A DNA stretch of 64,000 bases from Mobilitalea sibirica (lineage in GTDB: Bacteria > Bacillota > Clostridia > Lachnospirales > Lachnospiraceae). Position numbers and translations under genes: made by a program. The notes beneath the pieces are model-generated. The model saw nothing but the letters and a program-made list of their open reading frames with translations. It ran no database searches and was not told the DNA's origin. The stretch covers positions 1 through 64,000 of the forward strand of contig NZ_JAEAGR010000002.1 of NCBI RefSeq assembly GCF_015999265.1, in the 5' to 3' direction. Positions 8,720-17,870 of this stretch are shown here, piece after piece (the first letter of the stretch is position 1; each line of letters opens with the position of its first letter).

Positions 8720-9148
8720 ATGAAAAAGCGTTTTTCAAAGATCGCTATAGTAAGTGTAAGTACTTTTTTTATTGTATGCTTCTTGATTATTTGGAACAAA
8801 TGGAACGATACGTTAGTGTTTTCGATTTTCATCGATCGGATAAGTGTTTATGAAACTCCTGATTTTCATCAAAAGGATGGTACCTTAATAAAAGTAGTTG
8901 AAGATAATAGATCCATTCAAACAATTGTAAATTCTATTAATAGCGCAGATCAAATGCCTGGAGTCCTTGATGTAGCAATGCCTATGTATCAAATAACGTT
9001 AACATACAAGAATAAAAAGGAAGTGGATGTTCTATTGTGGTTAAGCAAGGATGACATAAAAGGAATGTGTATGCTAAAACAGAATAATCATGTAGGTTAT
9101 ATAATTGATGAAGAGAGAACAAAATCTCTTATTAATTTGTTACTCTAA
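8720..9148 (+). CDS. membrane-anchored hypothetical protein
   Basis: This 142-residue protein has one N-terminal hydrophobic segment (about residues 8-26: IAIVSVSTFFIVCFLIIW) without a lipobox, giving a membrane-anchored extracytoplasmic domain of ~115 residues. The domain has an alternating beta pattern (DGTLIKVVEDNRSIQTIVNS, YQITLTYKNKKEVDVLLWL) typical of small surface beta/alpha modules in Firmicutes. The family is not identified. TTTTGGAGGATATCAT gives a good ribosome binding site, 24 bases after the 8168 gene, so the two are probably co-transcribed. Confidence 0.65.
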   Translation: MKKRFSKIAIVSVSTFFIVCFLIIWNKWNDTLVFSIFIDRISVYETPDFHQKDGTLIKVVEDNRSIQTIVNSINSADQMPGVLDVAMPMYQITLTYKNKKEVDVLLWLSKDDIKGMCMLKQNNHVGYIIDEERTKSLINLLL

Positions 9149-9203
9149 TTAGTCGTTCTGAGATTTGCTAGAATGCATACATTGGGTTTAAGTGAGGTGA
9201 AAA

Positions 9204-9557
9204 ATGAAAAAAGAAATTATAAAAGAAATAGAAAATGGACATTTATTAAAAAAATATGGAAGTTGGATGTATTGCGATGGATGCAACCAAACAGTAGGGT
9301 ATCTTTGCTATACAACATATAGTTACTTCAATCTTAAGTATAAATGCAAATGTGGAAATGAAGGATGTTTTAAATTGTGGAATAAAAACAATTTAGAAAC
9401 TAAAATAAATGGGGATAACTTGATTAAAATTAAAAATAGATTGTGTTGTCCTAGCGACAAATCTCCATTATTTTCAATAGTTGAGAATAGATTAGAGAGA
9501 TATGAATATCAGGTAATATGTCAGGAATGTAATACGGAATATAAGAGTTCACATTAG
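9204..9557 (+). CDS. zinc-ribbon hypothetical protein
   Basis: This 117-residue protein has three cysteine pairs: CDGC (about 24-27), CKCGNEGC (48-55) and CQEC near the C-terminus, plus CC at about 81-82. The knuckles suggest at least two zinc ribbons, typically used for nucleic-acid or protein binding. No catalytic motif is visible and the family is not recognised. The ATG follows GTGAGGTG. It is the third gene of a short same-strand run starting at 8168. Confidence 0.6.
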   Translation: MKKEIIKEIENGHLLKKYGSWMYCDGCNQTVGYLCYTTYSYFNLKYKCKCGNEGCFKLWNKNNLETKINGDNLIKIKNRLCCPSDKSPLFSIVENRLERYEYQVICQECNTEYKSSH

Positions 9558-9603
9558 GGAGTCACCTTAAGAAGGAAGTAAATAGAATATGGAGGAGTAA
9601 GAT

Positions 9604-10101
9604 ATGGCGCATATTTTTAAGAAAGATAGTATTACATTTGAGATTAATAAATCAACGATTCCGGAGTTTGTATGGCACTCAAGTCCGAGATTATCTGAGT
9701 TAGTTCAATCAAAGCATTTACATTTCGATATTAAGCGACTTGATCCCGGTAAATATTCGTATCCATATCATTTCCATAGGAATGCAGAAGAAATATTTGT
9801 GATATTAAAAGGCAAAGGAATGTTACGTACAAATGATAGTTTTGAAGAACTAGTTGCCGGCGATATTGTATTCTTTGAGATTGGACCGACAGGTGCTCAT
9901 CAGCTATATAATCATACACTAGAAATATGTGAATACTTAGATATACGAACAGAGGCGGGTATAGATGTTTGTGAATATCCTGATTCCGGAAAGGTGAATA
10001 TTCTTCCCTATAAAGAGATTTATGAGACGAATAGCAGGGTTGAATATTTCAAAGGTGAAGATAAAGTGAAAGATAAATGGCCGGATGATGGAGGTTTATA
10101 G
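9604..10101 (+). CDS. cupin-domain protein
   Basis: This 165-residue protein has a cupin beta-barrel. Motif 1 is PYHFHRNAEEIFVILKGKG (His-x-His and the downstream Glu ligand), and motif 2 is GDIVFFEIGPTGAHQLYNH (metal-binding His). Cupins of this single-domain type act as small-molecule isomerases or dioxygenases or as sugar-binding proteins, and the substrate cannot be inferred. A charged C-terminal tail (KGEDKVKDKWPDDGG) lies outside the barrel. The kinase at 10113 starts 11 bases later, so the pair probably forms an operon. The ATG follows ATGGAGGAGTAAG. Confidence 0.88.
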   Translation: MAHIFKKDSITFEINKSTIPEFVWHSSPRLSELVQSKHLHFDIKRLDPGKYSYPYHFHRNAEEIFVILKGKGMLRTNDSFEELVAGDIVFFEIGPTGAHQLYNHTLEICEYLDIRTEAGIDVCEYPDSGKVNILPYKEIYETNSRVEYFKGEDKVKDKWPDDGGL

Positions 10102-10112
10102 ATTGGGGATAT

Positions 10113-10616
10113 ATGGATAAAGAGGCAAAGCTTATCATACTTCGGGGAAATTCCGGTAGCGGTAAAACAACAACTGCAAAAGAATTACAAAAAAAATTCG
10201 GACATGGTACTATGCTTATATCACAGGATATAGTTAGAAGAGAAATGCTATATGTGAAAGATGGTCCTGATACGGAGGCAATTCAGCTGTTATTAGAGCT
10301 GTTGAAATACGGAAGTAAAAGTTGTGAAATTATAATTTTGGAAGGTATTTTTAATTCAATATGGTATCAAACTCTATTTGAATATATACAGAAAGAATTT
10401 GGTGAACGAATTCATGCATATTATTTTAATGTACCATTTGAAGAAACTTTAAGCCGACACCAACAAAAGCCAAATGCGAATGAATTTGCTGAAAAGGAAA
10501 TGAGAGAATGGTGGATTGAAAACGATTATTTGGATTTTATTCCTGAAATAACCCTTCATAAAGAATTAAGCTTAAATGAAACAGTTGATTTGATCTTTAC
10601 GCATATACTGAAATAA
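10113..10616 (+). CDS. P-loop kinase (zeta-toxin/uridine-kinase-like)
   Basis: This 167-residue ATP-binding protein has a Walker A motif GNSGSGKTTTAKEL near residues 13-26, SQDIVRREML after strand 2 and an ILEGIF segment typical of the small AAA_33/zeta kinase fold. A lid-like Arg/His stretch (ETLSRHQQKP) follows. Proteins of this shape phosphorylate small molecules, for instance nucleosides, sugars or antibiotics. No antitoxin gene adjoins it, which argues against a toxin. It is tightly linked to the cupin gene. Confidence 0.8.
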   Translation: MDKEAKLIILRGNSGSGKTTTAKELQKKFGHGTMLISQDIVRREMLYVKDGPDTEAIQLLLELLKYGSKSCEIIILEGIFNSIWYQTLFEYIQKEFGERIHAYYFNVPFEETLSRHQQKPNANEFAEKEMREWWIENDYLDFIPEITLHKELSLNETVDLIFTHILK

Positions 10617-10704
10617 TGAGTAAGGAGGATACGATATGTCATCCTTTTATAATTAATCGTACGATAGTTGTTATTTATATTAAATCGGAAAGGTGAAATG
10701 AAAA

Positions 10705-11106
10705 ATGTTAAATAATGAATTTGATTCAGTTTATAGTAATGTCAAATATATTGAGAAAAATAATGTGGTATTAATTACCTGGAAACAGTTTTGCTGTTAT
10801 GAAGACTATAGAAAACCAACATCATTCGCATTAGATTTACTTAAGAATCATGCCATGAGTAATTTTATTATTGATGCAAGAAACGGATTCGAAGATGAAA
10901 AAGAAGACGTAGATTGGGCATTTACTAAATTGCTTCCTGAGATGTCTAAGACAGATTGTAAGTATGTTATTTTCATTATGAATGAAGTAAATGAAATCGA
11001 AGGGGAGATAGACATGTGGACGAAGGAGTTCATGAAGTACTTTACAGTTAAAAAAGTATCCTCTTATGATGAGGCATTGAAAGCTATAAATGAATCAATA
11101 TATTAA
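10705..11106 (+). CDS. SpoIIAA/STAS-like hypothetical protein
   Basis: This 133-residue soluble alpha/beta protein has the pattern of the SpoIIAA-like (STAS-fold) family. An N-terminal strand (VVLITWKQFCCYEDYRK) is followed by a helix, NFIIDARNGFEDEKEDVDWA, then YVIFIMNEVNE and a final helix. Members are often lone proteins of unknown function and lack the phosphorylatable Ser of true anti-anti-sigma factors. None is obvious here. AAAGGTGAAATGAAAA precedes the ATG. Family assignment is by pattern only. Confidence 0.6.
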   Translation: MLNNEFDSVYSNVKYIEKNNVVLITWKQFCCYEDYRKPTSFALDLLKNHAMSNFIIDARNGFEDEKEDVDWAFTKLLPEMSKTDCKYVIFIMNEVNEIEGEIDMWTKEFMKYFTVKKVSSYDEALKAINESIY

Positions 11107-11226
11107 ACTAATAACCAATAATGATACTACATAAGGATAATTGCACTAAGTGCGAAAAGTTTAAATAGTATCCTAGAAACAACGAGGCATATATTGTGTG
11201 TAATGAGATTTTAAGGAGCTTACATC

Positions 11227-13983
11227 ATGAATCATTTAATCCCTACCAAAACATTAATACCTCCTTTGCGGGAGGGAATAGTAAAACGTAATTGCATATT
11301 GGATAAGCTTCATAAGGGTTTAGGAAGAGGCAACAGGCTCACATTGGTAACAGCATTTGCAGGTTCGGGAAAAACAACTTTAATCAGTCAATGGATCAAA
11401 GAAATGAATATACCAACTGGATGGGTTTCATTAGATTGTGGTGATAATCATTTATATCGATTCTGGGAATATATAATTGTATCACTTCAAACAATAGACA
11501 GCCGGATTGGTTTAAATATACAACCTGCTTTACAGTCCTTTGAGAATCTTTCACCGGAAACAGTTATAAATGCAATAATTCGGGACCTATCAGAAGTAGA
11601 ACGCCCCATGATTCTTGTTGTGGATGATTATCATGTAATCAACAATAAGGATATTCATACGTCTATGAATTATTTTCTTTCGCATATGCCGTTTCATCTA
11701 CATCTTGTTATTATATCAAGAGAGAAAGCACCGCTATCCTTATCAAGATTGAGGGCTAATCTAAGTATCACAGATATATTATATGAAGATCTACGGTTTA
11801 CAAAAGGTGAGACATGCTGCTTAATGAATACTTACCTAAACATCCATCTGGAGAAGGAGGATGTGAAAAGGTTGGAGGAACATACAGAAGGCTGGGTTGC
11901 GGGCTTACAGATGGCGGCACTTTCCTTGGAAGCATTAACATCATCTGAGAGGCATGATTTTATAATGGACTTCATAGGGGATGACAGATATGTATTTGAT
12001 TATATGGCTGAAATAGTTTTAAAAAGGCAAGCACCTAACATACAGGAATTTTATTTGAAGACGTCAATTTTAGATAGATTAAGTGCTTCTTTATGTAATG
12101 AAGTTGTAGGGATAAAAAGCAGTCAGACAATCCTTGAGCAATTAGAAAGCTCCAATTTGTTTTTATTTTCTGTGGATAACCGGCGCGAGTGGTATCGTTA
12201 TCATAACCTATTTACTGAGTTTTTAAGGCGTTTTCTCAAAATGCAAATGTCACAAGAAGAGATACATACACTTTATAAAAAAGCGATGGACTGGAATGAA
12301 AAGAACGGATTCTTCCAAGAGGCAATCCATTATGCTTTTGTTTCCGAAGATTATGAATATGCGTCCAAATTAATTGAACGAAATATATGGAGCACTTATT
12401 ATCGCAGTGAAACCCAACTTGTTTATGGCTGGCTTAAGGCATTACCAATGAGTTATCTAAAGTCAAGTCCTATTCTCTCGGCGGCTTATGCCAATTGTCT
12501 ATTATTAACAAATAAAGAAACCATAAGCCTGCCGGAGACAAGGAAGCTTATTGAGTTCTGGCTTCAATCTGCGGAAGCAAAGGCTGATAAAATAGGAATA
12601 AACGGTTATAAACAAAGAGAGAAAGACCTACTAATTCACTATATAAGAAAGTTAAGGATTTACTATGCCTTATTCCTAGAGTCTGATCCAAATGATGTTA
12701 TCAAAATGGCGCTATCGGCACTTGAGAAGCTTCCAGAGAATGAACTTATGTTTCGATGTGCCATAACCTATGGACTCGGAAGGGCTTACTATCTGGCAGG
12801 AGATACACAAGCAGCAATTAGAACCTTTGAAAGTGTTCGTCAGATTGGAAAAGAAAGCGGTGATTTGTTCAATATTTCTGCTGCAATTGAAAGCTTGGCA
12901 GATATTATGTACAACAAAGGAAGTCTTTTGAAAGCCTCAGATATTTGTATTGAGGGAATCACATATCTCACCGAACTATCCGGTGGACGTATCGTACCTT
13001 ATTCCGGAACCATATATATAACATGGGGTAAAATACGAATGGAGATGGGTGATTTAGAAGAAGCTATAGAGGCAATAAAAAAAGGTATTGAATTATTGAA
13101 TTTAACCAGTGCTAAAATGCAACAACAATTGGGGTTGATACATTTAGCTTATATATATCAGGCACTTGGGAAAACGAAACAGGCCTTTAGAGTTCTGAAT
13201 GAGGCTATCTGTATCAAAACACAGGAGAGTGATGAGGTGACTGCCCATAAGACCCGCATTTGTCTCCTATCTGCAGATTATAATATGACTCTTATAAATG
13301 AGGCAGAACAATGGCTAAAAGAGCAAAGATTAATTTTTAAAGACAATAGAAAATCTTTTCGACCCAATATGATCCATGATACTGCAATTAGGGTGATGAT
13401 TGATAAATACAGGCTAAAGCTCATTAGGCCTGAATATGATTGGAGTATTCTTTTATCCTATCTGGATCGGCAGCAGATTTATGCATCAGACGCCGGTTGG
13501 GTTCAATGGGAAATTGAAATTCTGCTTCTAAAAACAAGACTGTTCTATGTGCAGGGTAATAACGATAAGGCCTTACAATGTCTAAAAACTGCTTTGGTAA
13601 TAGGTGAAAAAACCGGTTGCCACGGAGTATTTATTAAGGAAGGGCAGCAGATGGTTCAATGGCTTAGAAACGCACTTAAGCATAAAGTAGTACCGCAATT
13701 CGTTCAGCAGTTGATGGAAAACTTTAGTTGTTTATTACAGATAGATTATGAAAAATTGATTAATCAAAGTCTTAAAGGGGTTTTACAAGAACCGTTAAGT
13801 AAGCGTGAATTAGAAGTATTAAAATTAGTTGCAAGTGGATATACCAATCATGAGATTTCTAAAAAGCTGGTTATATCCATCTCTACCGTTAAAACACATG
13901 TTTATCATATTTTTGAAAAGTTTGGGGTAAAAAACCGTACGCAGGCAATAGCCATGGCAAGGGATCTTGAATTAATAAAATAA
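11227..13983 (+). CDS. MalT-like LuxR-family transcriptional regulator
   Basis: This 918-residue signal-dependent activator has a STAND NTPase module with Walker A AFAGSGKTTL (about residues 43-52) and Walker B ILVVDDYHVI. A long array of TPR-like helices (about 340-840) follows. The C-terminal LuxR helix-turn-helix is LSKRELEVLKLVASGYTNHE, followed by ISTVKTHVYHIFEKFGVKNR. Such MalT/AcoK-type proteins bind an inducer and ATP, oligomerise and activate nearby catabolic or transport genes. It lies directly upstream of the selenium/sulfur operon but is separated from it by a terminator. Control of that operon is plausible but unproven. AAGGAGCTTACATC precedes the ATG. Confidence 0.93.
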   Translation: MNHLIPTKTLIPPLREGIVKRNCILDKLHKGLGRGNRLTLVTAFAGSGKTTLISQWIKEMNIPTGWVSLDCGDNHLYRFWEYIIVSLQTIDSRIGLNIQPALQSFENLSPETVINAIIRDLSEVERPMILVVDDYHVINNKDIHTSMNYFLSHMPFHLHLVIISREKAPLSLSRLRANLSITDILYEDLRFTKGETCCLMNTYLNIHLEKEDVKRLEEHTEGWVAGLQMAALSLEALTSSERHDFIMDFIGDDRYVFDYMAEIVLKRQAPNIQEFYLKTSILDRLSASLCNEVVGIKSSQTILEQLESSNLFLFSVDNRREWYRYHNLFTEFLRRFLKMQMSQEEIHTLYKKAMDWNEKNGFFQEAIHYAFVSEDYEYASKLIERNIWSTYYRSETQLVYGWLKALPMSYLKSSPILSAAYANCLLLTNKETISLPETRKLIEFWLQSAEAKADKIGINGYKQREKDLLIHYIRKLRIYYALFLESDPNDVIKMALSALEKLPENELMFRCAITYGLGRAYYLAGDTQAAIRTFESVRQIGKESGDLFNISAAIESLADIMYNKGSLLKASDICIEGITYLTELSGGRIVPYSGTIYITWGKIRMEMGDLEEAIEAIKKGIELLNLTSAKMQQQLGLIHLAYIYQALGKTKQAFRVLNEAICIKTQESDEVTAHKTRICLLSADYNMTLINEAEQWLKEQRLIFKDNRKSFRPNMIHDTAIRVMIDKYRLKLIRPEYDWSILLSYLDRQQIYASDAGWVQWEIEILLLKTRLFYVQGNNDKALQCLKTALVIGEKTGCHGVFIKEGQQMVQWLRNALKHKVVPQFVQQLMENFSCLLQIDYEKLINQSLKGVLQEPLSKRELEVLKLVASGYTNHEISKKLVISISTVKTHVYHIFEKFGVKNRTQAIAMARDLELIK

Positions 13984-14009
13984 AAATGTTTGAAATATAC
14001 GATATTAAG

Positions 14010-14053
14010 AATCCATTGATTCATACTTTAGTATGATTACAATGGATTTTTTT
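14010..14053 (+). terminator. Rho-independent terminator
   Basis: AATCCATTG (14010-14018) pairs with CAATGGATT (14040-14048), with an inner TCATAC/GTATGA helix and a trailing TTTTTTT. It ends the MalT-like gene. Confidence 0.9.
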
Positions 14054-14108
14054 GTTCATACAATCATTATGTGAGGAAACTAAATTAAGTGTTTAGGAGG
14101 TAAAGTAA

Positions 14109-15218
14109 GTGAAAAATTCAAAGATTATTATATCGATAGTAATAGTGCTATGTCTGGTGATTGCAGGTTATCTGGGAATTTCTATGTACAATTCCAGTAA
14201 GGATAATCAGAATACACAAACAGATACCAATGAAGTGAAATCAGAGGGTAAGTCACTCGAAGAAGCAGATAACAAAATAGAAGGTGATGATACTTCTGTA
14301 CATACAGATACAGTACAAGAAGTCGATGAAACAGAGGATAATTCTGATACAGATATAGCTGCTACTACAAAACCACAGGGAACCTGGAACATGATACTGG
14401 AGACAGAAGTAACACAGACAGTAAGAATGGCAGCTTTCCTGGATGAAAATATTGGTGTTACAGGTGGTTTTAGTTCCACTGGTAAGCTTCATTATACAAC
14501 TGACGGAGGAAAGACATGGACTAAGAATGAGGAGAGCGGCGGTTGTATCTATGGAGTAGAAATAGTTGATTCTAATACAGTATGGGTATGTGGAAGAATG
14601 AAGGGTGTAAGCTTTACAACGCCCGGAGGTTTAAGGTTAAGTACCGATGGAGGAAAAACCCTAGGTGATACTGCTGATTATACAACGTCACCCGGTAAAT
14701 GCCCATTAAGCTTTCTGGATGATATGCGGGGGTGGATTTGTCAACTTAATAAAGTAAGCGAAACTCTAGATGGCGGCCTTAGCTTTAATGAAATCAGCCT
14801 TCCGGATGATATAGGGAATATCGTTGGAGTTGCTGTATATGAGGATGGTAGTAGTATGACGGGCTGTGTACTATCAGAGGATGGAGTGTTAATGTCTACG
14901 AATGATCAGGGTAATACATGGAGTAATCGTTCAGAACTTCCTCTAAAAGAAAGGTACGATGGATACAAAATTGCTAAGTATGAAAGTGCCGCAACAGCTA
15001 TCCGTTTCTTCGATAAAGACAACGCTTTAGTGGTGGTTTCATTAACCGGTGATAAAATTCCTGTCATCGTTGCCTTTCGAACGGAGGATGGAGGTAAAAC
15101 ATGGACCGATGAGCTTGTGTGTGAAGGAGAAGGAAGTATCTATCTCTCACCAGATGGACGATATGTAACAAGCCTTCAATTTAAGACAGTTACTGTACAT
15201 CGCTATGATGAGGACTAG
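14109..15218 (+). CDS. membrane-anchored Asp-box beta-propeller (Ycf48-like) protein
   Basis: An N-terminal membrane anchor (about residues 5-25) is followed by an acidic linker rich in Asp, Glu and Thr (31-90) and a repeat domain. That domain carries at least four, probably five, Asp-box motifs of the S/T-x-D-x-G-x-T-W type: TTDGGKTWT (~130), STDGGKTLG (~178), TLDGGLSF (~219), STNDQGNTW (~263), TEDGGKTW (~325). This is the BNR/Ycf48-like propeller fold, placed outside the cell membrane. Catalytic sialidase residues are not evident. The GTG start follows AGGAGG. The transporter gene begins 2 bases after its stop, so it is almost certainly made together with YedE. It may be an assembly or binding partner (inference). 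Confidence 0.8.
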   Translation: MKNSKIIISIVIVLCLVIAGYLGISMYNSSKDNQNTQTDTNEVKSEGKSLEEADNKIEGDDTSVHTDTVQEVDETEDNSDTDIAATTKPQGTWNMILETEVTQTVRMAAFLDENIGVTGGFSSTGKLHYTTDGGKTWTKNEESGGCIYGVEIVDSNTVWVCGRMKGVSFTTPGGLRLSTDGGKTLGDTADYTTSPGKCPLSFLDDMRGWICQLNKVSETLDGGLSFNEISLPDDIGNIVGVAVYEDGSSMTGCVLSEDGVLMSTNDQGNTWSNRSELPLKERYDGYKIAKYESAATAIRFFDKDNALVVVSLTGDKIPVIVAFRTEDGGKTWTDELVCEGEGSIYLSPDGRYVTSLQFKTVTVHRYDED

Positions 15219-15220
15219 TA

Positions 15221-16357
15221 ATGAATCAAAATAATAAAGTAAATCGTAATAATAAAATAGTTGATTATTTCGGTTCCCGTGGTTTTATGATATTTGTGGG
15301 ATGCGTGATTGGCTTTCTGGCACCGGTGTTACATAAGTTGGGAAACCCTGATACAGGATTATGTATTGCATGTATGGAAAGGGACCTGGTGGGAGCGCTT
15401 GGCTTTCATCAGGCTCCCGGAGGACAATATATACGTCCTGAGATTATCGGACTTGTACTGGGATCAACCCTCTCAGCCATTATATTCAGAGAGTTTAAGG
15501 CAAGAGGTGGTTCGGCTCCTATGATACGGTTTTTTCTTGGGTTTTTTGCCATGATTGGGGTTTTATCATTTACAGGGTGTCCTTTCGGTACAATTCTTCG
15601 TCTTGCAGAAGGGAATCTGAATGCTATGCTGGCTCTGGCCGGAATAATTGGAGGTGTATTCATAGGAGTGCTTTTTATAAGAGGCGGTTTTTATCTTGGT
15701 CGTTCTACTAAGACAAAAACGGCAGCAGCTTTTATATTACCATGCATTATGGTGCTTCTTTTCATATTGTTGGTTTTTAATATTCGGGTAAATAATCTGA
15801 GTGCTCCTTTTAGAAGCTGGCATGAACCCTCTTCTCTGAATGCACCTGTATTGATTTCGCTTATAGCAGGATTGGTGATAGGGTTTTTAGCACAGCGTTC
15901 AAGATTTTGCACCATAGGAGGTTTCAGAGATATATTCCTCATAAAAAACGCACAATATTTATTTGGTCTAATCGCTATGTTAATTACTGCCTTCCTAGTT
16001 AATCTGCTACTGGGACAATTCCATGTATTTTTTAATAATCCGATTGAACCGGCTGGAGTTGTGGAATATATCTGGAGTCTGTTAGGCATGGTTCTTGCAG
16101 GTTTGGCATTTACTATGGGAGGAGGATGTGCCGGAAGGCAATTGTTCTTATCAGGCGAAGGGGATACCGATGCGGCGTTCTTTGTAATAGGAATGTTATG
16201 TGGGGCGGCAGTTACCTATAATTTTGGTTTGTTGGGAAGGCCGGCATGTGGAGCTGTAGGAGATTTAAGCTTTTTAGGAAACATAACGGTTGCATCGGGA
16301 TTGGCCTTTTGTTTGGCAATCGGGTTTACCCTGCGTATAGGAAAAGGAGAAAGTTGA
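15221..16357 (+). CDS. yedE: YedE-family selenium/sulfur transporter
   Basis: This 378-residue polytopic membrane protein of the YeeE/YedE family has about nine or ten helices. Conserved cysteine motifs are CIACMERDLVGALGF near the N-terminus, GCPFGT, a second half-repeat with RSRFCTIGGFRD, then GGGCAGRQLF and GRPACGA. These cysteines lie in the transport path in the thiosulfate carrier YeeE. The version next to a class V aminotransferase and a DUF3343 protein is annotated as a putative selenium transporter in Clostridia and Enterococcus. Its stop overlaps the start of the aminotransferase by one base. The chemistry carried (selenium or sulfur) is inference. Confidence 0.9.
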   Translation: MNQNNKVNRNNKIVDYFGSRGFMIFVGCVIGFLAPVLHKLGNPDTGLCIACMERDLVGALGFHQAPGGQYIRPEIIGLVLGSTLSAIIFREFKARGGSAPMIRFFLGFFAMIGVLSFTGCPFGTILRLAEGNLNAMLALAGIIGGVFIGVLFIRGGFYLGRSTKTKTAAAFILPCIMVLLFILLVFNIRVNNLSAPFRSWHEPSSLNAPVLISLIAGLVIGFLAQRSRFCTIGGFRDIFLIKNAQYLFGLIAMLITAFLVNLLLGQFHVFFNNPIEPAGVVEYIWSLLGMVLAGLAFTMGGGCAGRQLFLSGEGDTDAAFFVIGMLCGAAVTYNFGLLGRPACGAVGDLSFLGNITVASGLAFCLAIGFTLRIGKGES

Positions 16358-17511
16358 TGATTTATTTAGATAATGCGGCAACATCTTGGCCAAAGCCGCC
16401 ATCTGTTGCCGAGGCAATGACGGATTTTATGGATCATATTGGTGCTAATCCGGGAAGGGCGGGACACAGGCTTGCTGTGAAGGCAGGCCAGCTCGTTTAC
16501 CTGGCCCGGGAGGCGGTTGCAGAGATATTCCATGCTCCGGATCCGCTTCGCATCGTCTTCGGATATAATATTACAGAGTCGCTTAACCTGGGTCTGAAGG
16601 GAATACTAAATCCGGGTGATCATGTTATTACCAGCAGTATGGAGCATAATTCCATGATCAGGCCTCTTAGGGAGTTACAAAAATATGGAGTGGAGTTATC
16701 TATAGTAAAATGTGATGTTGAGGGAAGACTATCACCCTCTGATGTGGAGGCACAGATTCGCTCTAATACAAAACTAATAGCAATCACTCATGCATCCAAT
16801 GTTGTAGGTACGCTCATACCAATCCGTGATATAGGTGCAATTTGTCGTAAACATGATATATTAATGCTGGTTGATACTGCACAAAGTGCCGGAAGTTATC
16901 CTATCGATATGCAAAGAGATAATATCGATCTCTTAGGGTTTACAGGACATAAGTCCTTATGTGGGCCAACGGGGACAGGAGGCTTGATTATTGGCGAACG
17001 GGTAGATGAAAAACAGATGAAGCCCCTAATACAGGGTGGAACAGGAAGCTATTCGGAACATGAAGAACAGCCGTTTTTTTTACCGGATGCAATGGAATCA
17101 GGAACCCTTAACGGTGTAGGATTAGCAGGATTGATCGCCGGAATTGAATGGATACAAAAGGAAGGGCTTGATAACATCCGACATCATGATATGATGCTAA
17201 CACAGCAGTTAATCAATGGATTATTGCAGATACCAAAATGCATTGTCTACGGAACCCATGATGCTAGAAAGCAGACTTCAACCGTTTCTTTCAATATAAA
17301 AGGTATGGCATCGTCTGAGGTGGGTTTACGACTGGATGAGGAATATGATATTCTATGCCGCATCGGTTTACACTGTGCACCCATGGCACACAAAACAATC
17401 GGAACATTTCCTAATGGGACGGTACGTTTTGGTATTAGCTATTTTAATACAAATGATGATATAAAAAGGGCAATTGAAGCTGTTGCCGGATTATCACAGG
17501 AGATAACATGA
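16357..17511 (+). CDS. class V aminotransferase / cysteine desulfurase-like enzyme
   Basis: This 384-residue PLP enzyme of the IscS/SufS fold begins MIYLDNAATSWPKP. It has the PLP-Lys region TGHKSLCGPTGTGGLII and the active-site loop RIGLHCAPMAH, whose Cys matches the mobile catalytic Cys of group II desulfurases. It belongs to the family co-occurring with YedE and DUF3343 in selenium-using bacteria. It probably mobilises sulfur or selenium from cysteine or selenocysteine. ATG 16357 is used because it overlaps the transporter stop (TGATG) and restores the family N-terminus. The gene overlaps DUF3343 by 4 bases. Confidence 0.92.
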   Translation: MIYLDNAATSWPKPPSVAEAMTDFMDHIGANPGRAGHRLAVKAGQLVYLAREAVAEIFHAPDPLRIVFGYNITESLNLGLKGILNPGDHVITSSMEHNSMIRPLRELQKYGVELSIVKCDVEGRLSPSDVEAQIRSNTKLIAITHASNVVGTLIPIRDIGAICRKHDILMLVDTAQSAGSYPIDMQRDNIDLLGFTGHKSLCGPTGTGGLIIGERVDEKQMKPLIQGGTGSYSEHEEQPFFLPDAMESGTLNGVGLAGLIAGIEWIQKEGLDNIRHHDMMLTQQLINGLLQIPKCIVYGTHDARKQTSTVSFNIKGMASSEVGLRLDEEYDILCRIGLHCAPMAHKTIGTFPNGTVRFGISYFNTNDDIKRAIEAVAGLSQEIT

Positions 17512-17738
17512 GTGAACATCAATATACGATTTTATTAGTCTATTCTTCCAGTTATGCAGTTCGTGCCGAAAAAATATTACGTAAGGAAGGAATTGATACT
17601 AAGATGATACCAATACCGCGTCACATCAGCTCGAATTGCGGGGTTTGTGTACGGATTCACACGGATGATGTAAACGATGCTCTAGAGGTTTTAGATAATT
17701 CAAACCTTCCACTTGACGGAGTATATAACCTAGATTAG
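17508..17738 (+). CDS. DUF3343 protein
   Basis: This 76-residue protein has the DUF3343 hallmarks: an N-terminal strand and helix (YTILLVYSSSYAVRAEKILR), then IPRHISSNCGVCVRI with the CGxC motif, and a C-terminal helix (DALEVLDNSNLPLDGVY). The family is a constant companion of selenium-linked aminotransferases and YedE. Its cysteine pair suggests a carrier for reduced sulfur or selenium. It is translationally coupled to the previous gene through an ATGA overlap and is the last gene of the operon. A strong terminator follows. Confidence 0.9.
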   Translation: MSEHQYTILLVYSSSYAVRAEKILRKEGIDTKMIPIPRHISSNCGVCVRIHTDDVNDALEVLDNSNLPLDGVYNLD

Positions 17739-17801
17739 AAAGAAAGTATGTAGAATTGCAAAACGGTGAAATTCAATTATATTCACTCTGAATATGTTTA
17801 A

Positions 17802-17828
17802 GGGTATAGTAATGCTATACCCTTTTTT
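17802..17828 (+). terminator. Rho-independent terminator
   Basis: GGGTATAG (17802-17809) pairs perfectly with CTATACCC (17815-17822) around a 5-base loop, followed by TTTTTT. It ends the YedE operon. Confidence 0.92.
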
Positions 17829-17870
17829 AATGAACAAATTTTGGTAATTACCAATAAAGAGAAATATAAA

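Noticed and set aside
10113-10616. Zeta toxin of a toxin-antitoxin pair
   Set aside because: The fold is similar but no epsilon-type antitoxin gene adjoins it. The neighbour is a cupin enzyme.
10636-10656. Six-codon ORF (MSSFYN) with a perfect AAGGAGG
   Set aside because: The RBS and ATG are good but the frame is only six codons and overlaps a weak hairpin (GGAT/ATCC then TTTT). It may be the end of a decayed gene, and evidence is too thin.
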